Below, piece after piece: positions 8,365 through 17,185 of a stretch of DNA of 64,000 nucleotides (the first letter of the stretch is position 1; every line of letters starts with the position of its first letter). The translations under genes and the position numbers were made by a program. The DNA comes from an uncultured Salinimicrobium sp. (GTDB lineage Bacteria > Bacteroidota > Bacteroidia > Flavobacteriales > Flavobacteriaceae): positions 1 through 64,000 of the forward strand of contig CAMPKA010000010.1 of assembly GCA_946887075.1 (NCBI GenBank), read 5' to 3'. The notes under the pieces are model-generated. The model was not told the origin of the DNA, ran no database searches, and was given only the letters and a program-made list of their open reading frames with translations.

Positions 8365-9459
8365 ATGAAAATTCTAGTTACCCTTGCGCGGTGGATCGTC
8401 GGACTGCTATTCCTGTTTTCAGGCTTTATCAAATTGAACGATCCGGTCGGATTTGCTTTTAAGCTGGAAGAATATTTCAGTCCTTCAGTACTCAACCTGG
8501 ATTTTCTTTCGCCTTTTGCCCTGGTAATCGCTGTCCTCCTTGTTATTTTCGAGGTGGTGCTGGGGATCATGCTGTTGATCGGGTATCTGCCGAGATTTAC
8601 GACCTGGGCACTTTTGCTCATGATCGTCTTCTTTACCTTCCTTACCTTTTACTCCGCCTATTACAACAAGGTGACCGACTGTGGCTGCTTTGGCGACGCC
8701 ATCCCGCTGACTCCATGGGAATCCTTTTATAAGGATGTTATCCTCCTCGTACTCATCCTATTGCTGTTCTTTAAAAGAAAGTATATCACTCCTTATTTAC
8801 CGGGGCCGGTACATCGCTGGGTTATTTTTGTTTCCTTTCTGCTGTGTTTCACTATGGCTTACTATGTGTTGATGCACCTTCCGATCTTCGATTTCAGAGC
8901 TTACAAGGAAGGGGTCAATATCGAAGAGGGAATGTCCGTACCGGAAGGAGCACCAAAGGCAGTTTATGAATATCGATGGAAATTTGAGGTGGACGGTAAG
9001 GAGAAAATCATTACGACCAAGGGTAGTTATCCCCAGATAGAAGGAAAGTTTGTCGGGGTTGAAACAGAACAGCTACAGGAAGGCTATGTTCCTCCAATCC
9101 ATGATCTTTCTATCGAAAAAGACGGAGAAAATCATCTTCAGGAAATGCTTGAAGAGGACAAGCTACTGCTCGTCGTTGCCTTTAGTCTGAATCGAAGTGA
9201 ACAGGATGGTCTGGCGCGTCTAAAGGAGGTTATTTCAAGAGCGCGTGATAACGGATATCGTGTTATAGGCCTCTCCGCCTCCGGGGAGGACCTCAAGTCT
9301 GAGATCAATGAGAACTTCGGCTTGGACCTTGACTGGTACTTCAGTGATGAGACCACATTAAAAACCATAATTCGAAGCAATCCCGGACTAGTACTTGTCC
9401 GTTCTGGAACCATTGTTGAAAAAAAGCACTGGAGCGATGCGGAGGAAATGAAATTCTAA
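8365..9459 (+). CDS. BT_3928-like DoxX-type membrane protein with a C-terminal thioredoxin-like part
   Basis: 364-residue protein. The first ~150 residues contain four transmembrane helices of the DoxX/MauE type, with CGCF (TDCGCFGDAIPLTPWESFYKD) after the third helix. A fifth helix near 150-170 leads to a soluble periplasmic region. The last ~110 residues have a thioredoxin-like pattern without an evident CxxC. Probably a redox-related membrane protein; the precise role is unknown. ATG 8365 gives MKILVTLARWIVGLLFLFSG; the longer frame from 8326 overlaps the preceding gene and is rejected. Confidence 0.82.
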   Translation: MKILVTLARWIVGLLFLFSGFIKLNDPVGFAFKLEEYFSPSVLNLDFLSPFALVIAVLLVIFEVVLGIMLLIGYLPRFTTWALLLMIVFFTFLTFYSAYYNKVTDCGCFGDAIPLTPWESFYKDVILLVLILLLFFKRKYITPYLPGPVHRWVIFVSFLLCFTMAYYVLMHLPIFDFRAYKEGVNIEEGMSVPEGAPKAVYEYRWKFEVDGKEKIITTKGSYPQIEGKFVGVETEQLQEGYVPPIHDLSIEKDGENHLQEMLEEDKLLLVVAFSLNRSEQDGLARLKEVISRARDNGYRVIGLSASGEDLKSEINENFGLDLDWYFSDETTLKTIIRSNPGLVLVRSGTIVEKKHWSDAEEMKF

Positions 9460-9585
9460 AAGGCCTTGAGGCTCCCCCTGTACCGGAAAAACCATAAATC
9501 AGAAAATTATACATTAAGTTTTATCATTCCTTTAGGGAATGGATATATAAAGTAATATTAACTTAACCAATTAAAAATCAGAATA

Positions 9586-10341
9586 ATGAGAGACCGTATT
9601 GTCGCAGGAAACTGGAAAATGAATAATGATCTTGCAGAGACTGAGGATCTGCTCTCCAGAATCAAAAGAGAGTGGAAGGGGAGTGCAGGTATAAGGATGA
9701 TTGTAGCTCCTTCCTTTACGAACCTCCAGCACAGTTTCGAGTCTCTCAGAGGCTCCGGTATTGAGGTGGCTGCTCAGAACATGAATGAAAATAAGAACGG
9801 AGCTTACACCGGGGAGATATCTGCCAATATGCTCAAAAGTGTAGGGGTTAAGACAGTTATCCTGGGTCATAGCGAGCGGAGGGCGATCTTTGCAGAAACC
9901 GATGATCTTGTCGGGAAAAAAGTAGAGGCGGCCCTTGATAACGGAATGGAAGTCATTTTCTGTTGCGGAGAGGAACTTGGTCAGCGGAAGTCGAATAACC
10001 ATTTCGAAGTGGTGCAGGAACAGTTAGAAAAAGGTTTGTTTCTTACTCCGGAAAGTGAATGGGATAGGATCATCGTGGCTTATGAACCCGTCTGGGCGAT
10101 TGGTACGGGTGAGACTGCTTCTCCAGAGCAGGCCCAGGAAATGCACGCTTTTATCCGGAAGTCCATTTCCCGCAAGTTTGGGGAGGAAGTTGCCGGGGAG
10201 GTATCGATCCTCTATGGAGGCAGCGTAAAACCGAATAATGCAAAGGAAATTTTCGCGCAGGATGATGTGGATGGTGGCCTTGTGGGAGGCGCCAGTTTGA
10301 AGGCTGAAGATTTTTTGGCCATAGCAGATTCATTTAATTAA
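9586..10341 (+). CDS. tpiA: Triosephosphate isomerase
   Basis: 251-residue glycolytic enzyme interconverting dihydroxyacetone phosphate and glyceraldehyde 3-phosphate. The catalytic Lys is in the GNWKMN block, the electrophilic His in LGHSERR, and the general base Glu in AYEPVWAIGTG. The phosphate-binding YGGSVKPNN and the closing GGLVGGASL are present. It is 6 bp upstream of prmA, so the two are likely one transcript. Confidence 0.98.
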   Translation: MRDRIVAGNWKMNNDLAETEDLLSRIKREWKGSAGIRMIVAPSFTNLQHSFESLRGSGIEVAAQNMNENKNGAYTGEISANMLKSVGVKTVILGHSERRAIFAETDDLVGKKVEAALDNGMEVIFCCGEELGQRKSNNHFEVVQEQLEKGLFLTPESEWDRIIVAYEPVWAIGTGETASPEQAQEMHAFIRKSISRKFGEEVAGEVSILYGGSVKPNNAKEIFAQDDVDGGLVGGASLKAEDFLAIADSFN

Positions 10342-10347
10342 GACGGC

Positions 10348-11181
10348 ATGAATTATCTGGAATTTAGGTTTCTGATCGAGCCTCCACAGCCGGGATCTGA
10401 AATTCTGATCGCAGAACTCGGATTGGCAGGTTTTGAAAGTTTTGTGGAGCATGAGGATGGAATTACGGCCTATATTCCAAAAGAAGAATTTGAACCAGAA
10501 CTTCTGACAGGGATACATATCCTTCAATCTGATGAATTCGATATTTCATATTCTCAGACGGAAATCAAGCAGGTCAACTGGAACAGCGAGTGGGAGAAGA
10601 ACTTTCACCCAATAACCGTAAATGAACAGTGTGTGGTGAGGGCCCCTTTTCATCCAAAGCCCGAGGTAAAATATGACATTGTCATTGAACCAAAGATGTC
10701 CTTTGGCACCGGGCATCATGCGACTACACATATGATGATCGAATTTCTCCTTCATCACCAGCTTGAGGGAAAGCGGGTTCTGGACATGGGATGCGGTACC
10801 GGAGTACTGGCGATTCTGGCGGAGAAGCGAGGGGCGCAACTGGTTGAGGCCATTGATATCGACAACTGGTGTTATTTGAACACCCTTGAGAATGTAGAAC
10901 GAAACCAATGTTCCAGAATATCCGTGTTCCAGGGAACAGCGACTTTGTTGAATGGTAAGCACTATGATGTAGTCTACGCCAATATCAACCGGAACATTCT
11001 ACTGGAAGATATCAATGCCTATACTACTGTATTAGAGCAAGGAGGGGAATTGTACCTAAGCGGATTTTATTCCACAGATATTCCCGTAATCCGGGAAGCG
11101 TGTGAGTCACACGGTCTCAGTTATGACGATTACCGGGAAAGGGAAGATTGGGTGGCGCTTAGGTTCCTGAAAAGCAATTAA
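10348..11181 (+). CDS. prmA: Ribosomal protein L11 methyltransferase
   Basis: 277-residue SAM-dependent methyltransferase that trimethylates ribosomal protein L11. An N-terminal substrate-recognition domain is followed by the Rossmann methyltransferase domain. That domain has PKMSFGTGHHATTHMM, motif I VLDMGCGTGVLAI, an acidic ribose-binding position in EAIDID, and YANINRNIL (motif IV). It follows tpiA directly and precedes clpS, a frequent order in Flavobacteriaceae. Confidence 0.96.
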   Translation: MNYLEFRFLIEPPQPGSEILIAELGLAGFESFVEHEDGITAYIPKEEFEPELLTGIHILQSDEFDISYSQTEIKQVNWNSEWEKNFHPITVNEQCVVRAPFHPKPEVKYDIVIEPKMSFGTGHHATTHMMIEFLLHHQLEGKRVLDMGCGTGVLAILAEKRGAQLVEAIDIDNWCYLNTLENVERNQCSRISVFQGTATLLNGKHYDVVYANINRNILLEDINAYTTVLEQGGELYLSGFYSTDIPVIREACESHGLSYDDYREREDWVALRFLKSN

Positions 11182-11195
11182 TTACAATTTATTCT

Positions 11196-11203
11196 TAACT
11201 TTG
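11196..11203 (+). promoter_or_regulatory. Putative -7 promoter element of clpS
   Basis: TAACTTTG matches TAnnTTTG, 31 bp upstream of the clpS ATG and just after the prmA stop. Confidence 0.5.
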
Positions 11204-11234
11204 CGGCGGAATAGGTCAAAAAAGAAGTGAACAA

Positions 11235-11510
11235 ATGAGTACAAAGGAAAAGGTTCTCGAAAAGGAGAAGGTCAGCACCAAGGAATCTCGTCTACATGAG
11301 ATCGTGTTGTATAACGATGATCATAACACTTTCGATCATGTCATTGAGGTTCTTATTATGGCCTGCGATCATACTCCAGAACAGGCGGAACAATGTTCCC
11401 TCTTGGTCCATTACAAAGGAAAGTGTACGGTCAAAACCGGTTCCTACAAAGATCTTAAACCCCGGTGTAGCAAATTACTTGAAGAGGGGTTGTCTGCTGA
11501 GATCGTTTAA
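11235..11510 (+). CDS. clpS: ATP-dependent Clp protease adaptor ClpS
   Basis: 91-residue adaptor that delivers N-degron substrates to ClpAP-type proteases. A disordered N-terminal tail of about 20 residues leads into the ClpS fold with LYNDDHNTFDHVIEVL, the substrate-pocket region, and VHYKGKCTVKTG. Length matches the family. A weak hairpin with T-rich loop and tail follows the stop (about 11512-11535). Confidence 0.95.
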   Translation: MSTKEKVLEKEKVSTKESRLHEIVLYNDDHNTFDHVIEVLIMACDHTPEQAEQCSLLVHYKGKCTVKTGSYKDLKPRCSKLLEEGLSAEIV

Positions 11511-11531
11511 TCGGCTTCTTTTTGCCGGTAT

Positions 11532-11567
11532 TTTGTTTTTCAGTTTTTAAAGGAAAGGTTATATTTG
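11532..11567 (+). promoter_or_regulatory. Putative promoter of tRNA-Arg
   Basis: TTTG (11532-11535) and TATATTTG (11560-11567) match the Bacteroidota -33 and -7 elements with a 24-bp spacer, slightly longer than usual. The tRNA starts 34 bp downstream of the -7 element. Confidence 0.55.
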
Positions 11568-11601
11568 CACCCGCTTACCAAGGCCCTTGGAAGCAGTACA
11601 A

Positions 11602-11675
11602 GGCCTCGTGGCGCAACTGAATAGCGCATCTGATTACGGCTCAGAAGGTTACAGGTTTGAATCCTGTCGAGGTCA
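11602..11675 (+). tRNA. tRNA-Arg (ACG)
   Basis: 74-nt tRNA. Acceptor strands GGCCTCG and CGAGGTC pair, with discriminator A. The anticodon stem TCTGA/TCAGA closes loop TTACGGC, giving ACG, presumably edited to ICG. The T-arm ACAGG/CCTGT closes TTTGAAT. CCA is not encoded. A terminator follows at 11701. Confidence 0.96.
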
Positions 11676-11700
11676 CAACTAAGGAGACGAATTCCTATTT

Positions 11701-11737
11701 AAAACCACGCATCTCCAATGATTCGCGTGGTTTTTTT
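11701..11737 (+). terminator. Intrinsic terminator of tRNA-Arg
   Basis: Perfect 10-bp inverted repeat AAAACCACGC (11701-11710) and GCGTGGTTTT (11725-11734), continuing into a T-run. Confidence 0.88.
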
Positions 11738-12175
11738 GGTCTTAGGAGCCCCACTCGCCTGCAATACTTTGTTAATCTTTCAGTGCAATTCGCATTCAGA
11801 GAGAGGCACAAAAAAAAGGTGTTCTGGCCACCTCGCAGGATCTATACTGGGAAAGTTGACGCCCGATACGCTTCATTACCTGCTTCATGACCTCTTCCGG
11901 GTCAACACGTCAGGGAAATTAGAGATTTAGGAAGCCTTTGTCAAAGAATTAAAAGGAGGTGAGAGGGAAGTGACTTTAAAAATCACCTCCCAAAAAGCAA
12001 TGGTGGATTCTAAAGGAATAAATAGAAATAGGCATTTATCAGGAAGGCAAAGGTTTAGATGAACCCTTACATCTTCAAAAGAATCTGATAGGGGCGGCCG
12101 ACCATGAAATCTACGAAAATGTGGATAGGAGTTCCTTCCTTCATTCAACAGGAGGCAGGCGAAAGGATTTGTATA
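11738..12175. other. 438-bp stretch with no supported gene
   Basis: Between the tRNA-Arg terminator and the nhaD stop there is no convincing gene. Short open stretches exist on both strands (for example plus-strand 11657-11890 and 11718-11930, minus-strand 11927-12148), but none has recognisable motifs or a family-like start. A plus-strand frame from about 11932 to 12060 reads like protein (EAFVKELKGGEREVTLK) but has no start codon of its own. This may be the debris of a decayed gene. Confidence 0.4.
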
Positions 12176-13546
12176 TCATAGCTGGGCCAGGAAGATGAAC
12201 ACCCCGGCACCCCCTAGGAATCCCAACAGGGCCAGGGGTCCGATATTCTTCAGATACCAAAGGAATTTGATCTTCTCCATTCCCATAGCGGCGACACCAG
12301 CAGCAGAACCGATTATGAGGAGGCTTCCTCCGGTTCCGGCACTGTAGGCGATAAAGTGCCAGGCGCTGTCATCTACGGGAAAATCAAACATGGCCATCGA
12401 AGCGGCAACCAACGGAACATTATCTATGACCGAGGAAAGGAAACCCATGATGAGAACAACCGCGTTCAGGCTGGGTATCGAGCGACTCAGTTCCATGGCT
12501 GCGTATAGCAAAGTTCCCACTTCCGTCCCATCGATTGTACCGACCACCAAGCTTTCAAGTCCGGCGACGGCCATCAGGATTCCAAGAAAGAAAAGAATAC
12601 TGGAAAACTCGATGTTGGAAAGGGCTTTTGTTGTTGCGTACAGGTTCTTCTGATTCTTTGGTAGATTTTTGACCGGCTTCACGTATTCCGAAACCAGCCA
12701 AACCACGCTGAGACTGAATAGCATTCCGATATATGGTGGCAAACCCGTCGCGGCCTTAAAAAAGGGAACGAGCAGGATCATTCCCAAACCCAGCCACAGT
12801 ATTAACCTGCTGCTGAGAAGACGCTCTTCTTCATCAGGGATCACCTTCGTCTTGAGCGCTGTACCACCCGCAAAGGCCTTCAACTGCATGGCAGCAAGAA
12901 AAGGAAGAAGAAAACACACAAGGGCAGGTAATATCAGATGCTCCGCAAGACCCCATGCTGTTACTTTGTTGTTGATCCATAACATGGTTGTGGTGACGTC
13001 ACCGATCGGGGACCAGGCACCCCCGGCATTGGCAGCTATGATGATCAGAGCAGCAAACCAGACCCTGTAATCTCTTTTTGGAATGAGTTTCCTTAAAAGG
13101 GTGATCAGGATAATGGTGGTGGTGAGGTTATCGATTATCGCGGATAGGACAAAAGCGAGAGAACCCAGGATCCATAACAGTTTTCGTTTATTGGTAGTAT
13201 TGATCGCCTTTTTTATGATGGCAAACCCCCGGTGTAGATCCATAATTTCTACTATCGTCATGGCTCCGATCAGGAAGAACAGAATTTCACTTACCGCAGC
13301 AAAATGATGCATAAGATTGGCCCTGAATCCATAAAGCTGATCGGCCTGCACCTCCTTTTCCAGATGAAATACTTCTCCATGGGAGTCCACTATAGAAAGA
13401 AAACCATTGTTAAAACCGATCCCAATACCCGCCCAAATGAGGCTGGCCATAAGAAGTGCAGAAACTGCCTTGTCAAGTTTTAGGGGATGTTCCAGGGTAA
13501 TCGCGAAATACCCAATGAAGAAAACAGCTATAAGAAAAGGTACCAT
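12176..13546 (-). CDS. nhaD: NhaD-type Na+/H+ antiporter
   Basis: 456-residue inner-membrane protein with at least ten predicted helices, of the ion transporter superfamily. The two symmetrical core blocks are visible: ALIIIAANAGGAWSPIGDVTTTMLW and FLSSVIDNVPLVAASMAMF. It also has an early segment AIIDNLTTTIILITLLRK. NhaD exchanges Na+ or Li+ for protons and is frequent in marine and alkaliphilic bacteria. It stands alone on the minus strand, 144 bp from the next gene. A role in sodium and pH homeostasis is the family-based inference. Confidence 0.92.
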   Translation of the reverse strand: MVPFLIAVFFIGYFAITLEHPLKLDKAVSALLMASLIWAGIGIGFNNGFLSIVDSHGEVFHLEKEVQADQLYGFRANLMHHFAAVSEILFFLIGAMTIVEIMDLHRGFAIIKKAINTTNKRKLLWILGSLAFVLSAIIDNLTTTIILITLLRKLIPKRDYRVWFAALIIIAANAGGAWSPIGDVTTTMLWINNKVTAWGLAEHLILPALVCFLLPFLAAMQLKAFAGGTALKTKVIPDEEERLLSSRLILWLGLGMILLVPFFKAATGLPPYIGMLFSLSVVWLVSEYVKPVKNLPKNQKNLYATTKALSNIEFSSILFFLGILMAVAGLESLVVGTIDGTEVGTLLYAAMELSRSIPSLNAVVLIMGFLSSVIDNVPLVAASMAMFDFPVDDSAWHFIAYSAGTGGSLLIIGSAAGVAAMGMEKIKFLWYLKNIGPLALLGFLGGAGVFIFLAQL

Positions 13547-13690
13547 GGCAAAATGGACATAAGAATGACAAAATTTATAGGGTCAGAGGCTTCAACACCA
13601 GATTTAATCAGTTTAAATTAGAACAAGGGAAGGCATTTTTTGCCTTTAGTAAAAGCCGTAATCACACATGAGAATCGAATTAATTGAGTG

Positions 13691-14287
13691 CTACAGATTC
13701 GGTGGTGCTGGATGCCGCTTTACCCTGAGATCGAATAGGATTTGGATTTCCTCTTTAACCACAATGATCCCAAAGAGTTTTCTGGGAGGTTCTAGATCAA
13801 AGTGGTCAATATTGATTTCCATCGATCCCTGAAAACCGACAATTTCTCCGCTATTGATCTTTACAGGAACCGGATAATTTTTTTCTATTCCTGCTATCTT
13901 TATACGGATGGTGGCGATGCCGGAGGCGGGGGAATTCAATTGAATCGTCAGTAACTCCAACTCGATTTCCGGATATTGATCTGCTTTTATCAAGGCCCTG
14001 AAATCCTGATTGATGGGCCTGCTTCCACAGTCAAAACCCTTCGTATCCAGATCTAGTTTCGCATTTTGAAAGGCTATAAACGATCCGGTTTCCAAATATT
14101 GAACCTGGATTGGATCCGCCAGAAGGGAGGTGTCAAATACACATGTAAAGGCGCTGATATTGGTTTCGCCGGTAATGGTAAGGTGACTACTGGAAAGCAC
14201 CTTTATGGTCCTTTGCTCATAATTGCTCTGGGCGATTGCGAATGGACCAGAGTAAAGAAGCAGGATAAGAGTCAGCAACTTTTTCAT
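13691..14287 (-). CDS. Exported YceI-like lipocalin-fold protein (first copy)
   Basis: 198-residue secreted protein with signal peptide MKKLLTLILLLYSGPFAIAQ. The mature part resembles YceI (polyisoprenoid-binding) proteins: strands ending in TGETNISAFTC, DFRALIKADQYPEIELELL, a middle VTIRIKIAGIEKNYPVPVKI-like strand, and a terminal DHFDLEPPRKLFGIIVVKEEIQILFDLRV. It is only distantly similar to the second YceI protein at 15716-16306, which shares the EPP-x(3)-FG near the C-terminus. It follows the porin gene on the same strand, with a hairpin between them. The ligand is unknown. Confidence 0.75.
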   Translation of the reverse strand: MKKLLTLILLLYSGPFAIAQSNYEQRTIKVLSSSHLTITGETNISAFTCVFDTSLLADPIQVQYLETGSFIAFQNAKLDLDTKGFDCGSRPINQDFRALIKADQYPEIELELLTIQLNSPASGIATIRIKIAGIEKNYPVPVKINSGEIVGFQGSMEINIDHFDLEPPRKLFGIIVVKEEIQILFDLRVKRHPAPPNL

Positions 14288-14304
14288 CGCATTTTATTTG
14301 ATAA

Positions 14305-14334
14305 GGAATGGGGAAGTATTTGCTCCCCCATTCC
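14305..14334 (-). promoter_or_regulatory. Intergenic hairpin between porin and YceI genes
   Basis: Arms GGAATGGGG (14305-14313) and CCCCATTCC (14326-14334) form a 9-bp stem. No T-run follows on the minus strand, so it may act as a processing or attenuation site rather than a full terminator. Confidence 0.5.
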
Positions 14335-14354
14335 AGGCTAATTCCCAGGAGTGT

Positions 14355-15659
14355 CTAGAAGCTGATCACCGCTTCAAGCATCAATCCGTCGAAATGTCCT
14401 TCATGAAGGATGCTCGTTGGGAGGTACCCCTCATGGTTCTGGCTCACATACTCCACTTTAGCGAGTATGTTCTTGGTCATAAACCATCCTGCAGCCAGGT
14501 TATACCTGGACACCTCCACGTCATTTCCTCCCATTTCCTCTCCAGATACCAGATTGTAGCGACCACCTGCATAGAAGTTTTCATTCCTTCCAAACCGGTA
14601 AATAAGTTCTCCAGCATATTGGTTCCAGGATCTGTCGTCAGCCTCGCTATTTCTTTTACCAGTGGCAGTCTCGTAGGTTCCAAAGAATTCCAATCCGCCG
14701 AACCGTAGGAAGGGGTTGATCATAAAGGCTGTCACCTCATTTCCAAGCCCGGGGTTTATCCTACCAGACCGGAAGTTATCTGAGGATGTGGCATCTACTG
14801 GTTCCAAAACCAGATAGTATCGCGATCCTGCACGGTCTGCACTGTAGAGATAGGAGTTCTGAACTTTATTGGTATGGTATACGGAACCTGTGAGCCTGAA
14901 CCGGAAATCATCCTCGTATTGATTATCCATTCCAGTGTCATAGCCTATTTTGGCCAACCAGGACGGTCCAGAGGTACCTGGAGCGGTAACTGCCTGGTTC
15001 AGCTTGCCATTGGTCGCACCAATCATACCGAGAAATCCTCCTTGGAAGTAATAGACCTCTGCACCAACCTCTGTGGTGAAGGCATCCATGATTAGATTTC
15101 CTACGAAAGGATTGTAGATGGCCGAAGCGTTATCGGTTCTTCTGAAATGCGCATCTCCATAGTTGTTCTCCATGTGACCAATCCTGATTCTCATATGGTT
15201 CATCAGCTCATCCATGAATCCCTCCCTGATGAAGTCCAATTTGTCGATTTGCAGATATCCGCCTTTGACGTAAGGCTCCGGATGGTGACGTGAAGAGAGG
15301 TAGGTTCTCAGATGTAATATTACACCCTCATACAGCATTACATCAAAATCGAGGTTCGCTGTAGCCAGGTTGAAGTTGTCTCCGATTTCGATCAGGGGTA
15401 CAGCCCCGGAGTTCTCGTGATCCAGAGCCTGGAACTGAAGCGCGAATGCTCCCCCAATCCGAACCTCAATCTCCTCGAAATCAGAGAGGGTATCTTTGTC
15501 GGGTTCAAAGGTGTTTATACCTAACTGGCTGGGTGGCCTGTAGTTTGGGAGGTTTCTACTGTCAAGCTGATCTTCGACAGAGATCTTGTCCTGAGCCTGG
15601 GCCTGAACCCCTATGGCGATAAGAAGAGCCACCGCGGAGTTTTTGATTAGATTTTTCAT
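14355..15659 (-). CDS. Outer-membrane beta-barrel porin-like protein
   Basis: 434-residue protein with signal peptide ending near QAQAQD. Beyond about residue 60 it shows alternating beta-strand patterns of a barrel: IEVRIGGAFALQFQAL, NLATANLDFDVMLYEGVILHLRTYLSS, MRIRIGHMENNYGDAHFRRTDN, and a final strand LMLEAVISF ending in aromatic F, typical of outer-membrane barrels. It resembles phosphate-selective-porin-like proteins of Flavobacteria, but the solute is unknown. The two YceI-like genes flank it on the same strand (gaps of 67 and 56 bp), suggesting one transcriptional unit. Confidence 0.78.
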   Translation of the reverse strand: MKNLIKNSAVALLIAIGVQAQAQDKISVEDQLDSRNLPNYRPPSQLGINTFEPDKDTLSDFEEIEVRIGGAFALQFQALDHENSGAVPLIEIGDNFNLATANLDFDVMLYEGVILHLRTYLSSRHHPEPYVKGGYLQIDKLDFIREGFMDELMNHMRIRIGHMENNYGDAHFRRTDNASAIYNPFVGNLIMDAFTTEVGAEVYYFQGGFLGMIGATNGKLNQAVTAPGTSGPSWLAKIGYDTGMDNQYEDDFRFRLTGSVYHTNKVQNSYLYSADRAGSRYYLVLEPVDATSSDNFRSGRINPGLGNEVTAFMINPFLRFGGLEFFGTYETATGKRNSEADDRSWNQYAGELIYRFGRNENFYAGGRYNLVSGEEMGGNDVEVSRYNLAAGWFMTKNILAKVEYVSQNHEGYLPTSILHEGHFDGLMLEAVISF

Positions 15660-15715
15660 TTTGTGATGGATAAAATTGATAGGTCTTGAGTAAATATAAT
15701 CGGTTGATTTCTTTA

Positions 15716-16306
15716 TTATTTATGAAATACAGTCTGAAATTCGATCTGAACCTCATCTCCGGTAGTGATGGTGCCAAACATTGCCGTAGGGGGTTCTATT
15801 TTAAAATCAGTCATCTTGAGCTTATGCTTGCCGGTCAGCGTGATTTTCTCCGGGCTGACTTTGGCATCGAACACCAAATTGATCAACCTTCTGGTTCCGG
15901 CGATGGTCAGATTACCGGTGGTGCTTAGTCTGCAAGCGGTTTTTGAGGTATATTTTATTTCACCGACTTTTTCTAATTGAAAGCTAATCAGTTTGTGCCT
16001 GTCTGTTCTGAGGGCTTTAAAGGTGTTTTTGTCCATTCCGCTTTTCCCGCTTTCCAGGCTTTCGGCAACAACTGCAAAATTCAATTGCGCTATCTCTACC
16101 AGTTGCCCATCCTCCAGTTGAGCCTCCAGGTTTCCCTGGAAATCTTTAGCTGTGAGTTCCCAGTCATGAATATTGGAGGTTCCGAAAACCTTTAGATAGG
16201 AAACGCTCTTTTCAAGATTGAAGTTCTGAGCTGCCATCTTCTGACCTGAAAATATCAAGATCAGAAAAGCTGCAAACCCTATCCCGAATTTCTTTGGAGT
16301 GTTCAT
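15716..16306 (-). CDS. YceI family periplasmic protein (second copy)
   Basis: 196-residue exported protein. Signal peptide MNTPKKFGIGFAAFLILIFSGQKMAAQ precedes a YceI domain with VFGTSNIHDWELTAKDFQG, MDKNTFKALRTDRHKLISFQLE, TTGNLTIAGTRRLINLVF, and a final KMTDFKIEPPTAMFGTITTGDEVQIEF. YceI proteins bind long-chain amphiphiles such as polyisoprenoid quinones. ATG 16306 gives the proper signal peptide; the longer frame to 16333 adds MYHKTKTEI and is less likely. It is first in the YceI-porin-YceI unit and divergent from the YeeE genes across an FNR-type box. Confidence 0.86.
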   Translation of the reverse strand: MNTPKKFGIGFAAFLILIFSGQKMAAQNFNLEKSVSYLKVFGTSNIHDWELTAKDFQGNLEAQLEDGQLVEIAQLNFAVVAESLESGKSGMDKNTFKALRTDRHKLISFQLEKVGEIKYTSKTACRLSTTGNLTIAGTRRLINLVFDAKVSPEKITLTGKHKLKMTDFKIEPPTAMFGTITTGDEVQIEFQTVFHK

Positions 16307-16472
16307 GATTTCTGTTTTTGTTTTATGGTACAAAGATGATTCGGAACAGGAATTCGGGATATGACAGGAGTCAGCTTATCACGAATTTCTGGGTCCGCTG
16401 ATCCATTTGAAAAAGGGAATTTGGACCGTTTACAGGGATAAACTGATAACCAAACCGAATCACCAAATGATT

Positions 16473-16486
16473 TTGATCAGGATCAA
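16473..16486. promoter_or_regulatory. Exact FNR-type binding site
   Basis: TTGATCAGGATCAA matches the FNR/CRP-superfamily consensus TTGAT-N4-ATCAA at every defined base. It lies in the 321-bp gap between a minus-strand YceI gene and the plus-strand YeeE gene, so it could serve either. I see no clear TAnnTTTG at the expected spacing on either side. Confidence 0.6.
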
Positions 16487-16627
16487 TCAAAGGAAGGAGA
16501 AAGCCCTTCAAGGAGTTTAGAAAAAATAGGTTGAGGTTCGTCTTTTTTTGTTTTACCTTGACTCTGAAATAGAAGGGGTCACCGGATAAGAGGATCGACT
16601 CCAGATTCTTCAGAACATACATTAGAG

Positions 16628-17185
16628 ATGGATTGGATATTTAAACCATGGCCATGGTATATAGGGGGGCCGCTGATCGCAGGAATTATGTTTCTGCTGA
16701 TATTTGCAGGACGGAATTTCGGGATGTCCTCGACGCTCCGGACATTGTGTGCAGCTGGCGGCGCAGGCAAGAAGTCGGAATTCTTCAATTTTGACTGGAA
16801 GCGACAGCGGTGGAACCTGGTTGTGGTGGCTGGGGCCGCCATAGGGGGATTTATTGCAGCAAATTTTATGACGCGAGCTCCTGATGTAGATTTGAATCCT
16901 GAGACAGTAGAAATCCTCGAGAATCTGGGTTTCGAAAGCGCAGGAGAGGCCTATCTTCCAGAGGAACTATTTTCAGTCGAAGCCCTTATGGACCCCGAAT
17001 CCCTCCTTCTCCTGTTCGGAGGAGGGTGGCTGATCGGATTTGGTGCCCGGTATGCCGGTGGTTGTACCTCCGGGCACGCCATTTCCGGCCTGAGTAACCT
17101 GCAGCTTCCGTCGCTTATTGCTGTTACAGGATTTTTTATCGGGGGCCTCATTATGGTCCACCTGGTGTTTCCCTTAATCTTCTAG
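16628..17185 (+). CDS. YeeE/YedE family transporter, first subunit
   Basis: 185-residue membrane protein with helices at about 12-28, 64-82, 118-140 and 155-183. The family mark GFGARYAGGCTSGHAISGLSNL includes the conserved Cys in GGCTSGH thought to handle sulfur in thiosulfate transporters such as YeeE. A long extramembrane loop (about 83-117) is acidic. It is immediately followed by its partner with no gap (TAG then ATG). Probable role: uptake of thiosulfate or another sulfur species, by family. Confidence 0.85.
   Translation: MDWIFKPWPWYIGGPLIAGIMFLLIFAGRNFGMSSTLRTLCAAGGAGKKSEFFNFDWKRQRWNLVVVAGAAIGGFIAANFMTRAPDVDLNPETVEILENLGFESAGEAYLPEELFSVEALMDPESLLLLFGGGWLIGFGARYAGGCTSGHAISGLSNLQLPSLIAVTGFFIGGLIMVHLVFPLIF

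Noticed and set aside
16371..16622. 83-codon minus-strand ORF in the YceI-YeeE gap
   Set aside because: A+T-driven frame across a regulatory gap with the FNR box; no family match or start signals.
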